A model generated the notes under the pieces. That model saw only the letters and a list, made by a program, of their open reading frames with translations. It ran no database searches and was not told the origin of the DNA. From assembly GCA_963747735.1 (NCBI GenBank), contig CAVVGE010000006.1, positions 186,001 to 250,000 of the forward strand: a stretch of 64,000 nt of DNA, given 5' to 3'. Positions within the stretch are counted from its first letter, which is position 1, and every line of letters starts with the position of its first letter. The translations under genes were made by a program, and so were the position numbers. This DNA is from AP-15 sp963747735 (GTDB lineage: Bacteria > Pseudomonadota > Alphaproteobacteria > ATCC43930 > CGMCC-115725). Positions 7,481 to 16,445 of the stretch are shown here, in pieces.

Positions 7481-8711
7481 CCGATCGGGACGCAGCCGAA
7501 CGCACCCGCGTCGCCGGCGACCCCCGCTCGCCCGCCCGCCACCGGAGACAGTGGCGGGCCCTCGCCCTCGCGGGTGTCGTGGCGGCGCTCGTCGCGGTAG
7601 CCGGAGACCGCGCCTGGCAGGCAGCCCCGCCCCCCGCCGCCCCGCCGCCTCCGCCGTCACAGGTGACCGTGAGCCTGCCGCTGCAACGGACGGTGCAGGC
7701 CACCGGCCGCTTCCTAGGTCAGTTCTCGGCGGTGGATAGCGTGGAGCTGCGCGCGCAGGTCGGCGGCATCCTCACCGCGATCGACTTCCAGGACGGGCAA
7801 ATCGTGCACAAGGGCGATCTGCTCTTCACCATCGACCCTCGGCCGTTCCAGATCAGGCTCGATCAAGGCATGGCGCAGCTGCAGACCGCGCAGGCCAAGG
7901 AGACGCTGGCCGAGGCAAAGCTCTGGCGGGCGCAGCAGCTCAAGCGGACCGATTTCGGCACCGCCGAGACGGTCGATGAGCGCGCCGCCGATCAGCGCGG
8001 CGCGAGGCCGCCATCGAGACCGCCAAGGCAGCGATCGTGGACGCCCGGCTCGACCTTGAATTCTCGCGCGTCACCGCTCCGTTCTCCGGGCGCATCGGCG
8101 CGCATCTCGTCTCCGTCGGCAGCCTGGTCAGCGGCAGCCGGGGCGGCACGAGCGCGACGACGCTGCTGGCGACGATCGTCTCGCTCGACCCGATCTACCT
8201 GGATTTCGACATGAGCGAGTCCGATTACCGCGACTGGCGGCAAACCCATCATGGCGGCGCGCCGGACGACGATGTCGCCGTCAGCCTCGACGGCGACGGG
8301 CATTTCGACCACCACGGCACGCTCGACTTCATCGACAACGCGGTGAACCGGGGCAGCGGGACGATCCACGCGCGCGCGACGGTGCCCAATCCGGACCTCA
8401 CCATCACGCCCGGCCAGTTCGCGCGGCTTCGCGTGGCGCTCGGCCAGCCCGCGCCGGCGCTGCTGGTTCCCGCCGGCGCGGTGGTGCCGGACCAGTCGCG
8501 GCAGATTGTGATGACGGTCGCGCCCGACGGCACGGTCGTTCCGAAGGTGGTCGAGGCCGGCGATCTCTATCAGGGCCTTCGCGTCATCCGGAGCGGCCTC
8601 GCGCCAAACGACCGCGTCGTCATCGACGGTCTCGTGCGCGTCCGCCGAGGGATCAAGGTCACACCGGTCGCGGGCACGATCGCGCCTGATCCCGCCGGCG
8701 ACGCCAGCTAG
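7462..8711 (+). pseudogene. RND efflux adaptor (MexA/AcrA-like membrane fusion protein), frameshifted
   Basis: Frame one (from ATG 7462) gives a membrane anchor (ALALAGVVAALVAVAG), the barrel-sandwich hybrid domain (VELRAQVGGILTAIDFQDG, VHKGDLLFTIDPRPF) and the coiled-coil. One base appears to be lost near 8005-8010, in the RGA-EAAIETAK stretch. Frame two then continues IVDARLDLEFSRVTAPFSGR, LLVPAGAVVPDQS and the membrane-proximal domain to 8711. Joined, it is a full-length adaptor of about 415 residues that would link the RND pump to an outer membrane channel. The stop of frame one lies beyond 8200. Sequencing error cannot be excluded. The pump gene follows after 10 bp. Confidence 0.8.
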
Positions 8712-8721
8712 GGAGGGCGCG

Positions 8722-11700
8722 ATGCGCTTTACGCACCGCTTCATCGACCGCCCCATCCTGGCGACGGTGATCAGCGTCTTTCTCACCCTCATCGGGCTCG
8801 GCGCGCTGGTTGTGCTGCCGGTCGCGCAATATCCGGAGATCGTGCCGCCGACGGTTCAGGTGACCACGAGTTATCCCGGCGCGTCCGCCCAGGTCGTCAG
8901 CCGGACCGTCGCGACGCCGCTCGAACAGGAGATCAACGGCGTCGAGGACATGCTCTACCTGAGCAGCCAGTCCACCGGTGACGGCAAGCTCACCATCACC
9001 GTCACCTTCCGCATCGGCACCGATCTCAATGTGGCGCAGATGCTCACCCAGAATCGGGTGCAGGATGCGTTGCCCCGCCTCCCGGAAGACGTACAGCGTC
9101 TGGGTGTGCAGGTGCGCAAGGCGACGCCGAACATTCTGCTCGCGGTGCATCTGTACTCGCCTGACGGCTCGCGCGACAATCTTTACCTCTCCAACTACGC
9201 CACCCTGCACGTTAAGGATGTTCTGGCGCGGCTTCCCGGTGTCGGCGACGTGCAGTTGTTCGGCGCGCGCGACTACGCGATGCGCGTCTGGCTCGATCCC
9301 GACAAAGTGGCCGCCTACAAGCTTGACGCCAGCGAGGTGCTCGCGGCACTCCGCGCGCAGAACGTGCAGGTCTCGGCCGGCATCCTGAATCAGCCGCCAG
9401 TGTCGGGGAATGCGGCGTACCAGCTCAACGTTCAGACGCTCGGCCGCCTGACCACGCCCAAGCAGTTTGCCGACATCATCCTCAAGACCGACGCGCAGGG
9501 ACGCCCGACCCGTATCCGCGACGTGGGCCGCGTGGAGGTCGGCGCGGCCGATTACGGCTCCATCGCCTTCATGGACCGCGCCGAGGGCCTGCCGCTGCTG
9601 ATCTTCGCACAGCCCGGCGCGAACTCGCTGGCGGTCGAGCATGAGGTCCTCGCGGCGATGCAGGACCTGAAGAAGGATTTTCCGACCGGCGTCAGCGACA
9701 TCATTATCTACGATCCGACGATCTTCGTCGCGAAGTCCGTGCGCGAGGTGGTGAGGACGATCTTCGTCGCGATCCTGCTGGTCGGCGGCGTGGTGCTCCT
9801 ATTCCTGCAGACTTGGCGCGCCTCGCTGATCCCAGTGATCGCCATTCCGGTCTCGCTCATCGGCACCTTCACAATCCTGTTCGCGCTCGGAATATCGCTG
9901 AACAACCTCTCGCTGTTCGGCCTGGTGCTCGCGGTCGGCATCGTCGTCGACGATGCCATCGTCGTCGTCGAGAACGTCGAGCGCAACATCGCCGCCGGCA
10001 TGACGCCAAAGGAGGCCGCCCATCGGACGATGGACGAAGTGGGCGGCGCGCTCGTCTCCATCGCACTCACGTTGTGCGCGGTGTTCGTCCCTTCGGCCTT
10101 CCTATCCGGAATCTCTGGCCAGTTCTTCCGCCAGTTCGCCGTGACCATCGCGGCCTCGACGGTGATCTCCTGCTTCGTCTCGCTAACCCTCAGTCCGGCG
10201 CTCTGCGCCCTGCTGTTGGACGCGCACGACCCGCACCAGGCCGCCCGCGGCAATCTGGCGGGACGGCTCGCGCGCGCCGCCTTCGCGCGCTTCAACCGTG
10301 GGTTCGAGCAGATGTCGGACGCCTACGGCAAGCTGACCCAGCGACTGGTGCGCGGCCTCGCGGTCGTCGTCGTGATCTACGTCGCCCTGATCGGCACCGC
10401 CGGCTTCGAATTCGCCCGCGAGCCGACCGGCTTCATCCCGGAGCAGGACCAGGGCTACCTCATCACCGTCCTGCAGCTACCGGCCGGCGCCAGCCTGCAG
10501 CGCACCGAGCGGGTGATAAAGCAGGCGATCGACATCATCCTCAAGACACCGGGCATCGAGCACGTCGCACCGTTTGCGGGGCTGGATGCAACGACGTTCA
10601 CGGTCGCGTCCAATGCGGGCACGATCTTCTCCGGCCTGCCGTCGCTCTACAACCACGACATCCCGGGGATCACGGCGAACTCGGTGCTGGCCGATCTGCG
10701 CAAGCGCCTCTCGGTGATCGAGGACGCCTATGTGCTGACGATCCCGCCGCCGCCGGTGCAGGGCATCGGCAATTCCGGCGGCTTCAAGATGATGCTGGAG
10801 GATCGCGCAGGACTCGGCACGCAGGCCCTCGTGAACGCGGCCAACGCGCTGGTGGCCGCCGCCAACCAGGACCCGAGCTTCGCCGGCGTGTTCACGCTGC
10901 TCAACGCGGGATCGCCCTCGGTCTATGCCGATATCGACCGCCTCAAGGCCGAGAAGGTTGGGCTCACGCCGACCGACGTGTTCGATACACTGCAGCTCTA
11001 TCTCGGCTCGCAATACGTCAACGACTTCAACTTCCTCGGCCGGACGTACGAGGTGATCGCCCAGGCGGACGGCGGCTTCCGGCGCGACCGACAGGATCTG
11101 ATGGGCCTGAAGGCGCGCAATGCCAGCGGCGAGATGGTGCCGATAGGGACGGTCGCCCAACTGCGGGAAACGACGATCCCCTACCGCGTGCCGCGCTACA
11201 ATCTCTATCCGGCGGCCGAGGTGCAGGGTGTCGCGGCGCCGGGTGTGGCCACCGGCACGGCGCTGCACCGGATGGAAGAGCTGGCAGCGCAGGTCCTGCC
11301 GCCGGGCATCGGCTACGAATGGACCGAGATCGCCTATCAGCAGGAGCAGAAGGGCACGCCGACAATGCTGGTGTTCGGCGCCGCAGCACTGTTCGTCTTC
11401 TTGGTGCTGGCGGCGAACTACGAGAGCTGGAAGCTGCCGCTCTCGGTGGTGCTGATCGTGCCGATGTGCCTGCTCGCCTCCGTCACGGGGCTGATGTTCC
11501 GCGGCATGCCCATCGACATCCTCGCGCAGATCGGCTTCGTGGTCCTGGTTGGACTGGCGGCGAAGAATGCCATCCTGATCGTCGAGTTCGCGCGCCAGGC
11601 CCAGGACGCCGGCAGCATGCCCGCCGAAGCCGCGGTCAGCGCCGCGCGGCGGCGGCTGCGGCCGATTCTGATGACGTCGCTCGCCTTCATTCTCGGCGTC

Positions 11701-11946
11701 GCGCCGCTGGTGATCGCGACCGGTGCCGGGGCCGAGATGCGGCAATCCCTGGGCACCGCCGTTTTTGCCGGCATGCTCGGCGTCACCGGCTTCGGCCTGA
11801 TCTTCACGCCGGCCTTCTACACTCTCGTGCAGCGGATCGGCCTCGCCCGCGGTCGAGCGACGCCCGCTCAGCGCCGGCCGCTAGAGCGGAGCCACCAAGG
11901 CTCGGACGCTGTAACGGCGGCGGCGCGTTCGCAAGCCGGTCATTAG
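8722..11946 (+). CDS. RND-family multidrug efflux pump (HAE1 type, AcrB/MexB-like)
   Basis: The 1074-residue inner-membrane pump has the normal RND layout: TM1 at residues 10-30, a first porter loop, TM2-7 from about 340, a second loop, and TM8-12 to about 1040. The start RFIDRPILATVISVFL and the TM4 proton-relay motif VGIVVDDAIVVVENVERN (two adjacent aspartates) are intact, as are YPEIVPPTVQVTTSYPGAS and GLAAKNAILIVEFA. It exports hydrophobic compounds in exchange for protons, working as a trimer with an adaptor and an outer membrane channel. The adaptor gene upstream is frameshifted and no channel gene is present, so the complex may not work in this strain unless parts come from elsewhere. 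Control by the upstream TetR protein is likely. Confidence 0.95.
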   Translation: MRFTHRFIDRPILATVISVFLTLIGLGALVVLPVAQYPEIVPPTVQVTTSYPGASAQVVSRTVATPLEQEINGVEDMLYLSSQSTGDGKLTITVTFRIGTDLNVAQMLTQNRVQDALPRLPEDVQRLGVQVRKATPNILLAVHLYSPDGSRDNLYLSNYATLHVKDVLARLPGVGDVQLFGARDYAMRVWLDPDKVAAYKLDASEVLAALRAQNVQVSAGILNQPPVSGNAAYQLNVQTLGRLTTPKQFADIILKTDAQGRPTRIRDVGRVEVGAADYGSIAFMDRAEGLPLLIFAQPGANSLAVEHEVLAAMQDLKKDFPTGVSDIIIYDPTIFVAKSVREVVRTIFVAILLVGGVVLLFLQTWRASLIPVIAIPVSLIGTFTILFALGISLNNLSLFGLVLAVGIVVDDAIVVVENVERNIAAGMTPKEAAHRTMDEVGGALVSIALTLCAVFVPSAFLSGISGQFFRQFAVTIAASTVISCFVSLTLSPALCALLLDAHDPHQAARGNLAGRLARAAFARFNRGFEQMSDAYGKLTQRLVRGLAVVVVIYVALIGTAGFEFAREPTGFIPEQDQGYLITVLQLPAGASLQRTERVIKQAIDIILKTPGIEHVAPFAGLDATTFTVASNAGTIFSGLPSLYNHDIPGITANSVLADLRKRLSVIEDAYVLTIPPPPVQGIGNSGGFKMMLEDRAGLGTQALVNAANALVAAANQDPSFAGVFTLLNAGSPSVYADIDRLKAEKVGLTPTDVFDTLQLYLGSQYVNDFNFLGRTYEVIAQADGGFRRDRQDLMGLKARNASGEMVPIGTVAQLRETTIPYRVPRYNLYPAAEVQGVAAPGVATGTALHRMEELAAQVLPPGIGYEWTEIAYQQEQKGTPTMLVFGAAALFVFLVLAANYESWKLPLSVVLIVPMCLLASVTGLMFRGMPIDILAQIGFVVLVGLAAKNAILIVEFARQAQDAGSMPAEAAVSAARRRLRPILMTSLAFILGVAPLVIATGAGAEMRQSLGTAVFAGMLGVTGFGLIFTPAFYTLVQRIGLARGRATPAQRRPLERSHQGSDAVTAAARSQAGH

Positions 11947-12302
11947 GACTGTTGACACAAAGTCTTCCGGAACGACAACGCTCCTGAGCGGCTTATCGTG
12001 TTCAAGGTGCGGTTGGAGTTTCCGGTAGCGTTCCGTGCCACGGCATTGCTACGCCTCGGACAGCTCGCCGGGGCTTCGTGCTCGTCGCCGACTCGGCTGA
12101 AGCAGTCGCCATAGCCTATGATGTTCCAAATGAGAAGCTTCGCCCCTCTCCTTTAGGCGGCGTTCCGGTCATTGTCCGACGCGAGCCTGAAGTCCTCGGA
12201 AGCGCCGATGGCAGACCTTCCCCGCTCCACTCCGGGAGCGGGGAAGTCGATGTAAGCAAAAGGCTCACCGTGTTGCGACCCCGGTCGGCGAATGGTGTTT
12301 TC
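11947..12302 (+). other. Gap without a recognisable gene
   Basis: These 356 bp lie between the RND pump and the molybdenum hydroxylase remnant. Short open frames exist on both strands but none resembles a known family. The sequence is less GC-rich than the pump gene. A short inverted repeat, CCCCGCTCC-ACT-CCGGGAGCGGGG-like, lies at about 12220-12243 and could act as a weak terminator for the pump operon, although no T tract follows. Confidence 0.3.
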
Positions 12303-12434
12303 CTATTCTGCTCCGATCAGTTGCTCGATGGTGATTGGAAAGCGGCGAACTCGAACACCGGTGGCATGCCACACGGCATTGGCGACCGCCCCCGCCGTGC
12401 CGGTGATGCCGATCTCACCAACACCTTTGATGCC
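12303..12434 (-). pseudogene. Xanthine dehydrogenase-family molybdenum subunit, C-terminal remnant
   Basis: Read on the minus strand, the segment begins at the IS630 edge with GIKGVGEIGITGTAGAVANA, continues AVWHATGVRVRRFPIT and ends in a stop at 12303. The KGVGE-G motif is the active-site loop of molybdenum hydroxylases (aldehyde oxidase/xanthine dehydrogenase large subunit). The glutamate in it is the catalytic base. Together with the remnant at 13558-13849 on the other side of IS630, it shows a gene interrupted by the element that also lost most of its middle. Confidence 0.75.
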
Positions 12435-12779
12435 TAGAGCGTGATCCGTTTAGGTTGAAGCATAGCCGGCATTGGCGAGGTAATTGGCGCATTCCTGGGG
12501 TGTGAAGCGGTCGAGGAGCGCGCCGATGCCCTTCCAGGTGGCCTCGATGGTGCGGGGGTCGGTTTTGCGCAGCAAGGTTTTGAGCTTGGAAAAGACCTGC
12601 TCGATCGGGTTGAGGTCGGGCGAGTAGCGCGGCAGGAAGAACAATTTGGCGCCGGCGGCGCGGATCAGCCGGCGGACCATCTAGCCCTTGTGGCTGCCGA
12701 GGTTGTCCATGATGACGATGTCGCCAGAGGACAACGTCGGCACCAGGAACTGCTCGATGTAAGCGCGGAAGCTCGTGCC

Positions 12780-12802
12780 CCCCGCTTTCGCGAGGGCAGG
12801 CT
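12780..12802 (-). repeat. Mini-palindrome insertion P1 (23 bp) in IS630 transposase
   Basis: Read on the minus strand it is AGCCTGCCCTCGCGAAAGCG followed by GGG, placed exactly between the codons for GPIN and GTSF. Removing it restores the conserved transposase reading frame. It belongs to the same family as the other short repeats in the two transposase genes. Confidence 0.8.
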
Positions 12803-12961
12803 ATTGATCGGCCCGTCGAGAACACAAGGGGCGGTGATGCGGTCGCTGCGCAGCGCCGCCAGAAACGTCACGGTGTGCCAGCGGCCGTGCGGCACCTTGG
12901 CAACCAGCCGGGCACCGCGGGCGCAGCGCCCGTGGCGGCGGGTCATGTTGGTTTTGGCCCA

Positions 12962-12984
12962 AAGCCTGCCCCGGCGCGGGCCGG
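12962..12984 (+). repeat. Mini-palindrome insertion P2 (23 bp) in IS630 transposase
   Basis: On the plus strand it reads AAGCCTGCCCCGGCGCGGGC then CGG, lying between the codons for the catalytic DET motif and WAKT. It is inserted in the opposite orientation to P1 and P3 and shifts the frame. Confidence 0.8.
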
Positions 12985-13074
12985 GGTTTCGTCGAGGAAC
13001 ACCAGGCGTTTGGGATCGAGCCGGCCCTGGTGCTGGCGCCATCGGGCGCGCCGCCGGGCGATGTCAGCGCGATC

Positions 13075-13098
13075 CCCGGCCTGCGCCCGGGGCAGGCT
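13075..13098 (-). repeat. Mini-palindrome insertion P3 (24 bp) in IS630 transposase
   Basis: On the minus strand it starts AGCCTGCCCCGGGCGC and ends AGGCCGGG. It sits between the codons for HASEQ and DRADIARRR. Being 24 bp, it would keep the frame on its own, but a nearby run of eight A's leaves the gene out of frame. Confidence 0.8.
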
Positions 13099-13557
13099 TT
13101 GCTCGCTGGCGTGCAGGCTTTTTTTTAAAGCTGATCCCCTCGCGGGCGAAAAAGCGCCACACCGCGCCGTAGCTCGCCGGGGTGCCGCGCTCGGCCAGCT
13201 CGGCGATCACCGCCCGCAGGGTCAGGTCCGGTTTCTCAGCAATCCGGGCCAGCAGCCACTCGCGCTCGCTCACCAGCCGCAGCGGTCGCCGCCCGCCCAT
13301 CTTTGCCGCCGCGGCGCTGCCGGTCGCCCGAAACCGCTGCGACCATTTCACCACGCTGGCCACGCTTACCCCAAACCGCGCCGCCGCAACCCGGCAGGTG
13401 CGGCCGCTCGCCACCGCCGCAACCACCCGATCGCGCAAATCCTCTGAATAGGGTCTTGCCATTCGATGCTGGCCCCCAACCCCAGCCAGCATCTTGAATC
13501 ACAAAACCCAGCCCGTGTGAATGTCCCTTTGATTCAAACTCTTAGGATCATACTCTA

Positions 13558-13849
13558 GCTCGACCAGGCCCGTCCCGTCGCGGCGCAGGACAGCCCTGGC
13601 CTGACCCTGAAACATGATGGACGGGAAGGTCGCGGTGCCGAGACCCCAACCGACCAGCAGGCCGTTCTCATCGCGCACCTGTCGCGGCGCCAGCGGACGC
13701 CCCTGCCGGCGAAAGCTCGCGGCGCCCTGCGCGTAGCACTCCCGCAACGCCTTTGAGGAGAACGGTTTGCCGGAGATCGGCTCGACCTCGGCGTAATTCC
13801 TCAAGCGGAACTCCAGCGGGTCCATGCCGATCGCCTGCGCGGGGTCCTC
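13558..13849 (-). pseudogene. Xanthine dehydrogenase-family molybdenum subunit, internal remnant
   Basis: The minus-strand frame reads DPAQAIGMDPLEFRLRNYAE, then GKPFSSKALRECYAQGA, APRQVRDENGLLVGWGLGTA and VLRRDGTGLVEL. This is the middle of a YagR/PaoC-like molybdenum-binding subunit, which oxidises aldehydes or N-heterocycles with a Mo-molybdopterin cofactor. It is cut at about 13849 on its 5' side (an in-frame TAA lies just upstream) and by the TA target of IS630 on its 3' side. The rest up to the remnant at 12434, several hundred bases, is gone. Confidence 0.8.
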
Positions 13850-13881
13850 CGCTTACAAGAGGCGGAGTTCCGAGCGACCGA

Positions 13882-14490
13882 ATGACGCATCAGCCGGCCA
13901 TGGAAAAACGCAAGCCGCGCGCGGACGCGATCCGTAATCGCGAGCGTGTGTTGGAGGCGGCAAAGGCGGTGTTCAGCCAAAGCGGCTCGGAGGCAAGCCT
14001 GGAGGCGGTGGCCAAGCGTGCCGGCGTGGGGATCGGGACATTGTATCGGCACTTTCCGACCAGAGAGGCCCTCTACGAGGCGGTCTACCGGCGCGAGGTG
14101 GACCAGCTTGTCGACCTGGCTAAGTATCTCGAGACAGAAATCGACCCGGTCGAGGCGCTGCGCCGCTGGCTGCGGGCCGGCCTCGAATTCATGGCGACGA
14201 AGAAGGGCATGGCGGCAGCGCTCGCCATGGCCGCGCACGGTTCGTCGGAGCTTGTGGCCTACTCGCTCGACCGGCTGACCAAGGCAGTAGGGCAACTGCT
14301 GCAGCGTGCCGCGGCAGCGGACGAGATCCGTAACGACATCGACCCCGAGGATCTGCTTCGTGCCCTGGTCGGCGTGTGCTACGCCCACGACGGGACGGGT
14401 TGGCGAGCCAAGGTGCTGCGCTTGATCGATGTCTTGATCGATGGACTACGCCGGCGGACCGATAAGAGACACGATCGACTGGCGCCGTGA
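13882..14490 (+). CDS. TetR-family transcriptional regulator
   Basis: This 202-residue protein starts at ATG 13882; another ATG 18 bases on is also possible. Residues 10-65 are a TetR helix-turn-helix domain (AIRNRERVLEAAKAVF, SLEAVAKRAGVGIGTLYRHF). The C-terminal helical domain includes EFMATKKGMAAALAMAAHG, found in the SACE_7040-like/TetR_C_33 group near short-chain dehydrogenases. No divergent target gene is intact: upstream is the broken hydroxylase gene, downstream a 526-bp gap. An inverted repeat CTCCGC-N8-GCGGAG overlaps its 5' side at 13847-13866 and could be its own operator. Confidence 0.85.
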   Translation: MTHQPAMEKRKPRADAIRNRERVLEAAKAVFSQSGSEASLEAVAKRAGVGIGTLYRHFPTREALYEAVYRREVDQLVDLAKYLETEIDPVEALRRWLRAGLEFMATKKGMAAALAMAAHGSSELVAYSLDRLTKAVGQLLQRAAAADEIRNDIDPEDLLRALVGVCYAHDGTGWRAKVLRLIDVLIDGLRRRTDKRHDRLAP

Positions 14491-15016
14491 CGCTGATTGA
14501 GACCCGCAGCCCGATGTCTGCTTTCCACCAATTCGGCTGGCTTCGAACCCGGCGGCAACGTCTCTTCAGGGGCAAACCTCGCCGATGTGTTCCGGTCGCT
14601 GAAACTTCCGCTTACAACGGCGTTGGCGGCTGCGAGGGGGAACGGGAACTGGTGCGTTCATATGAAGCGCAGCAGCCCCCTGCCCTTGTCCCCGCCGCGC
14701 TAGCCGGAAAATTGCCCAGCCTCCGGCCCCTGCCCGCGCCCAAGGGTTTATTCTTGATAACAGATTTAATCGAGAATAGAGCGATAGGGCGGGACAAGGA
14801 TCACGCGAGTGAGAAGACACCGAGAGTTAGGCGGCGGCGTGTGATCGGCGGAATTGCGCCCGAAATGGGGTCAATAACCTGAAACGACCGCTTTCGGACA
14901 GTGGGCTGTTGCCGGATCTCTCCCATAATCCGGGCTGAGACCCTGCCGGCCCGCGCAGGACCGGTTCCCTTGACCGGGGCCAAAGGAAGTCCGCAATCTC
15001 AGTGAGTTGAGGAGCC
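14491..15016 (+). other. Gap of 526 bp without a recognisable gene
   Basis: No frame on either strand resembles a known protein. The stretch includes an AT-rich inverted repeat at 14749-14778 (separate entry). It also holds TTCCGCTTACAA at about 14606, which shares TCCGCTTACAA with the sequence just upstream of the TetR gene at 13849. That shared 11-mer could mark a second site for the TetR protein. The downstream part should hold the promoter of the amidohydrolase gene. Confidence 0.35.
14749..14778. promoter_or_regulatory. Inverted repeat, possible operator
   Basis: The arms TATTCTTGAT (14749-14758) and ATCGAGAATA (14769-14778) are complementary except at one position and are separated by 10 bases. 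The repeat is AT-rich in a GC-rich setting and lies about 240 bp before the amidohydrolase gene. There is no T tract, so it looks more like a protein-binding site than a terminator. This is inferred from symmetry only. Confidence 0.35.
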
Positions 15017-16015
15017 ATGGGTTTCGAAGCGGCATGGAGGGGGGGAATGGTGAACCTTTCAGCGGCAGGAAGCAGGCTTATTAACCGGCGTACCGTGCTG
15101 CAGGTCGGAGCGGCGCTCGCCGCGGCTGGACCGTCGCTGCTCCGCGAAGGGCATGCCGCCGCGCGGCCGCCGGTGGTCATCGATGCCCAGGTCCACGCCT
15201 ATGCCGCGAACACGCCTGAGCGGCCGTGGCACAGTATTCCGAAAACCTGGCCCGCTCACGTCACTGGCGACGAAATGGTGGCGGCGATGGACAAGGTCGG
15301 CGTCGATGGCGCGATCTACATCTCGCCGTTCTCGATGTACCAGTACGACGCCAGCTATGCGGTCTCGGTGCAACGTGCCCACCCGGACAAGTTCGCCCTG
15401 GTCAAACCTGTCAACCCGGATGATCCGGCGGTAGCCGAGGTCATCGCCGACTGGAAGAAGACGCCGGGCACGGTCGGCATCCGCATCATCCTGACGAAAG
15501 CGACGAAGCGCGCGCCGGACGATCCGGGGCTCGACCGCATCCTGCGCGCGGCCGTCAAAAACGATTTCCCGGTCAATGTCCTGTTCTGGGGCAATATCGA
15601 CGCCGGCACGGCGCTGATCGACCGCCACCCCGATGCGCGGTTCATCATCGACCATATGGGCATCGAGCAGCCGAGCGTACCGCCGGCGCCGCCGCAGCCC
15701 TGGGCCGATCTTCCCAAAGTGGTGGAACTCGCCAAGCGCAAGAATGCCGTGATCAAGATCACCGGCGCCTGCACGCTGTCGAAGGAGCCGTATCCATTCC
15801 CGGACATCTGGGACCCGCTGTTCCGCATATTTGACGCCTGGGGGTTTGATCGCTGCTTGTGGGGCACGGACTGGACGCGCACGTCCGGGGTCGTCACCTA
15901 TCAACAGGCCGTCGAACCCTTTTTGAAGACCGATCGCCTCAGCGACAGCGAGCGGGCGATGCTGATGGGCGGCGCCTGCGCCAAAGCTTATGGCTGGTCG
16001 CCGAAAAAAGCCTAG
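15017..16015 (+). CDS. Amidohydrolase-family metal-dependent hydrolase, Tat-exported
   Basis: The 332-residue product has a twin-arginine signal (INRRTVLQVGAALAAAGPS) near residues 24-42 and then an amidohydrolase-2 (PF04909) TIM barrel. The metal-binding start is VIDAQVHAY, an alanine/glutamine variant of the usual DxHxH. Later blocks are NVLFWGNID, RFIIDHMGI (catalytic histidine), and CLWGTDWTR (terminal metal aspartate). Such proteins hydrolyse or decarboxylate ring and lactone substrates; this one's substrate is unknown. ATG 15017 has GAGGAG in front. ATG 15047, with a G-rich stretch directly upstream, is an alternative that still keeps the Tat signal. The TAG stop is part of the CTAG target duplicated by the IS1182 element. 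Confidence 0.85.
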   Translation: MGFEAAWRGGMVNLSAAGSRLINRRTVLQVGAALAAAGPSLLREGHAAARPPVVIDAQVHAYAANTPERPWHSIPKTWPAHVTGDEMVAAMDKVGVDGAIYISPFSMYQYDASYAVSVQRAHPDKFALVKPVNPDDPAVAEVIADWKKTPGTVGIRIILTKATKRAPDDPGLDRILRAAVKNDFPVNVLFWGNIDAGTALIDRHPDARFIIDHMGIEQPSVPPAPPQPWADLPKVVELAKRKNAVIKITGACTLSKEPYPFPDIWDPLFRIFDAWGFDRCLWGTDWTRTSGVVTYQQAVEPFLKTDRLSDSERAMLMGGACAKAYGWSPKKA

Positions 16016-16410
16016 CAGCCTGTCGGACTTTAGTGGAAGCCGCCCATAATGTGGTAGGTTGGTCGGGGATGTGTACCAGGGACGGGTGGGGATGAGCAAC
16101 TTTCGCCCGGTGGATCGGCAGACGGGATTTCTGCTGCCGCCGTCGGTGGATGAGTGGCTGCCGCAACGGCATTTGGCGCGCTTCGTGGTGGAGGTAATTG
16201 ACGGACTGGATCTGCGGGCGTTGAGCGGCAGCTATCGTGGGTCGGGTTCTGCATCGTACCACCCAGCGATGCTGCTGGGGCTATTGGTTTACGGCTATGC
16301 GACGGGAGTGTTTTCGAGCCGGAAGCTGGAGCGGGCGACGTACAATTCGGTGGCGTTTCGCTTCATCGCGGCCAATGACCACCCTGACCACGACACGATC
16401 GCGATGTTTC

Positions 16411-16445
16411 GTGGGCCTTCAGCCCACGGGCTTGACCCGTGGGGG
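16411..16445 (+). repeat. Palindromic insertion Q1 in IS1182 transposase
   Basis: The stretch GTGGGCCTTCAGCCCACG followed by GGCTTGACCCGTGGGG sits between AMFR and the FVKEIEG block. It keeps the frame and adds about 11 codons (GPSAHGLDPWG). It contains two overlapping dyads. A near copy lies outside any gene at 29671-29705. Confidence 0.75.

Larger units (their letters stand above)
12450..13462 (-). pseudogene. IS630-family transposase, disrupted by palindrome insertions
   Basis: Pieces in three frames join to a full IS630 transposase: MARPYSEDLRDRVVAAV, the helix-turn-helix AAARFGVSVASVVKW, then SLHASEQ-DRADIARRR, then RLVFLDET-WAKTNMT (first catalytic aspartate in the DET motif), GPIN-GTSFRAYIEQF, SSGDIVIMDN-like, and the end PRYSPDLNPIEQVFSKLK (the DLNPIE glutamate). 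Dashes before DRAD, WAKT and GTSF mark 24-, 23- and 23-bp palindromes. A run of eight A's at the FKKK site also requires a +1 shift. The last piece begins near 12680 after a TAG stop (complement at 12681-12683). The gene cannot give an intact transposase by normal decoding. Confidence 0.85.
12437..13555 (-). mobile_element. IS630-family insertion sequence flanked by TA
   Basis: The element spans 1119 bp. Its ends form imperfect inverted repeats: GAGCGTGATCC from 12437, and GAGTATGATCC read inward from 13555, with similarity continuing for about 28 bp (TTGAA near the inner edge on both sides). It is flanked by TA at 12435-12436 and 13556-13557, the target duplication made by IS630/Tc1-type elements. 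It carries one transposase gene with three short palindromic insertions. It sits in a molybdenum hydroxylase gene remnant. Confidence 0.85.

Noticed and set aside
9813..11987. Plus-strand open frame of 724 codons in another frame of the RND pump
   Set aside because: Arg/Ala/Pro-rich shadow frame; the pump frame contains all family motifs.
942..13848. 16-bp direct repeat GCCTGCGCGGGGTCCT at 942-957 and 13833-13848, considered as bounds of a mobile region
   Set aside because: In 64 kb of GC-rich DNA a chance 16-bp match is plausible; similarity does not extend beyond it and no integrase or attachment structure is associated.
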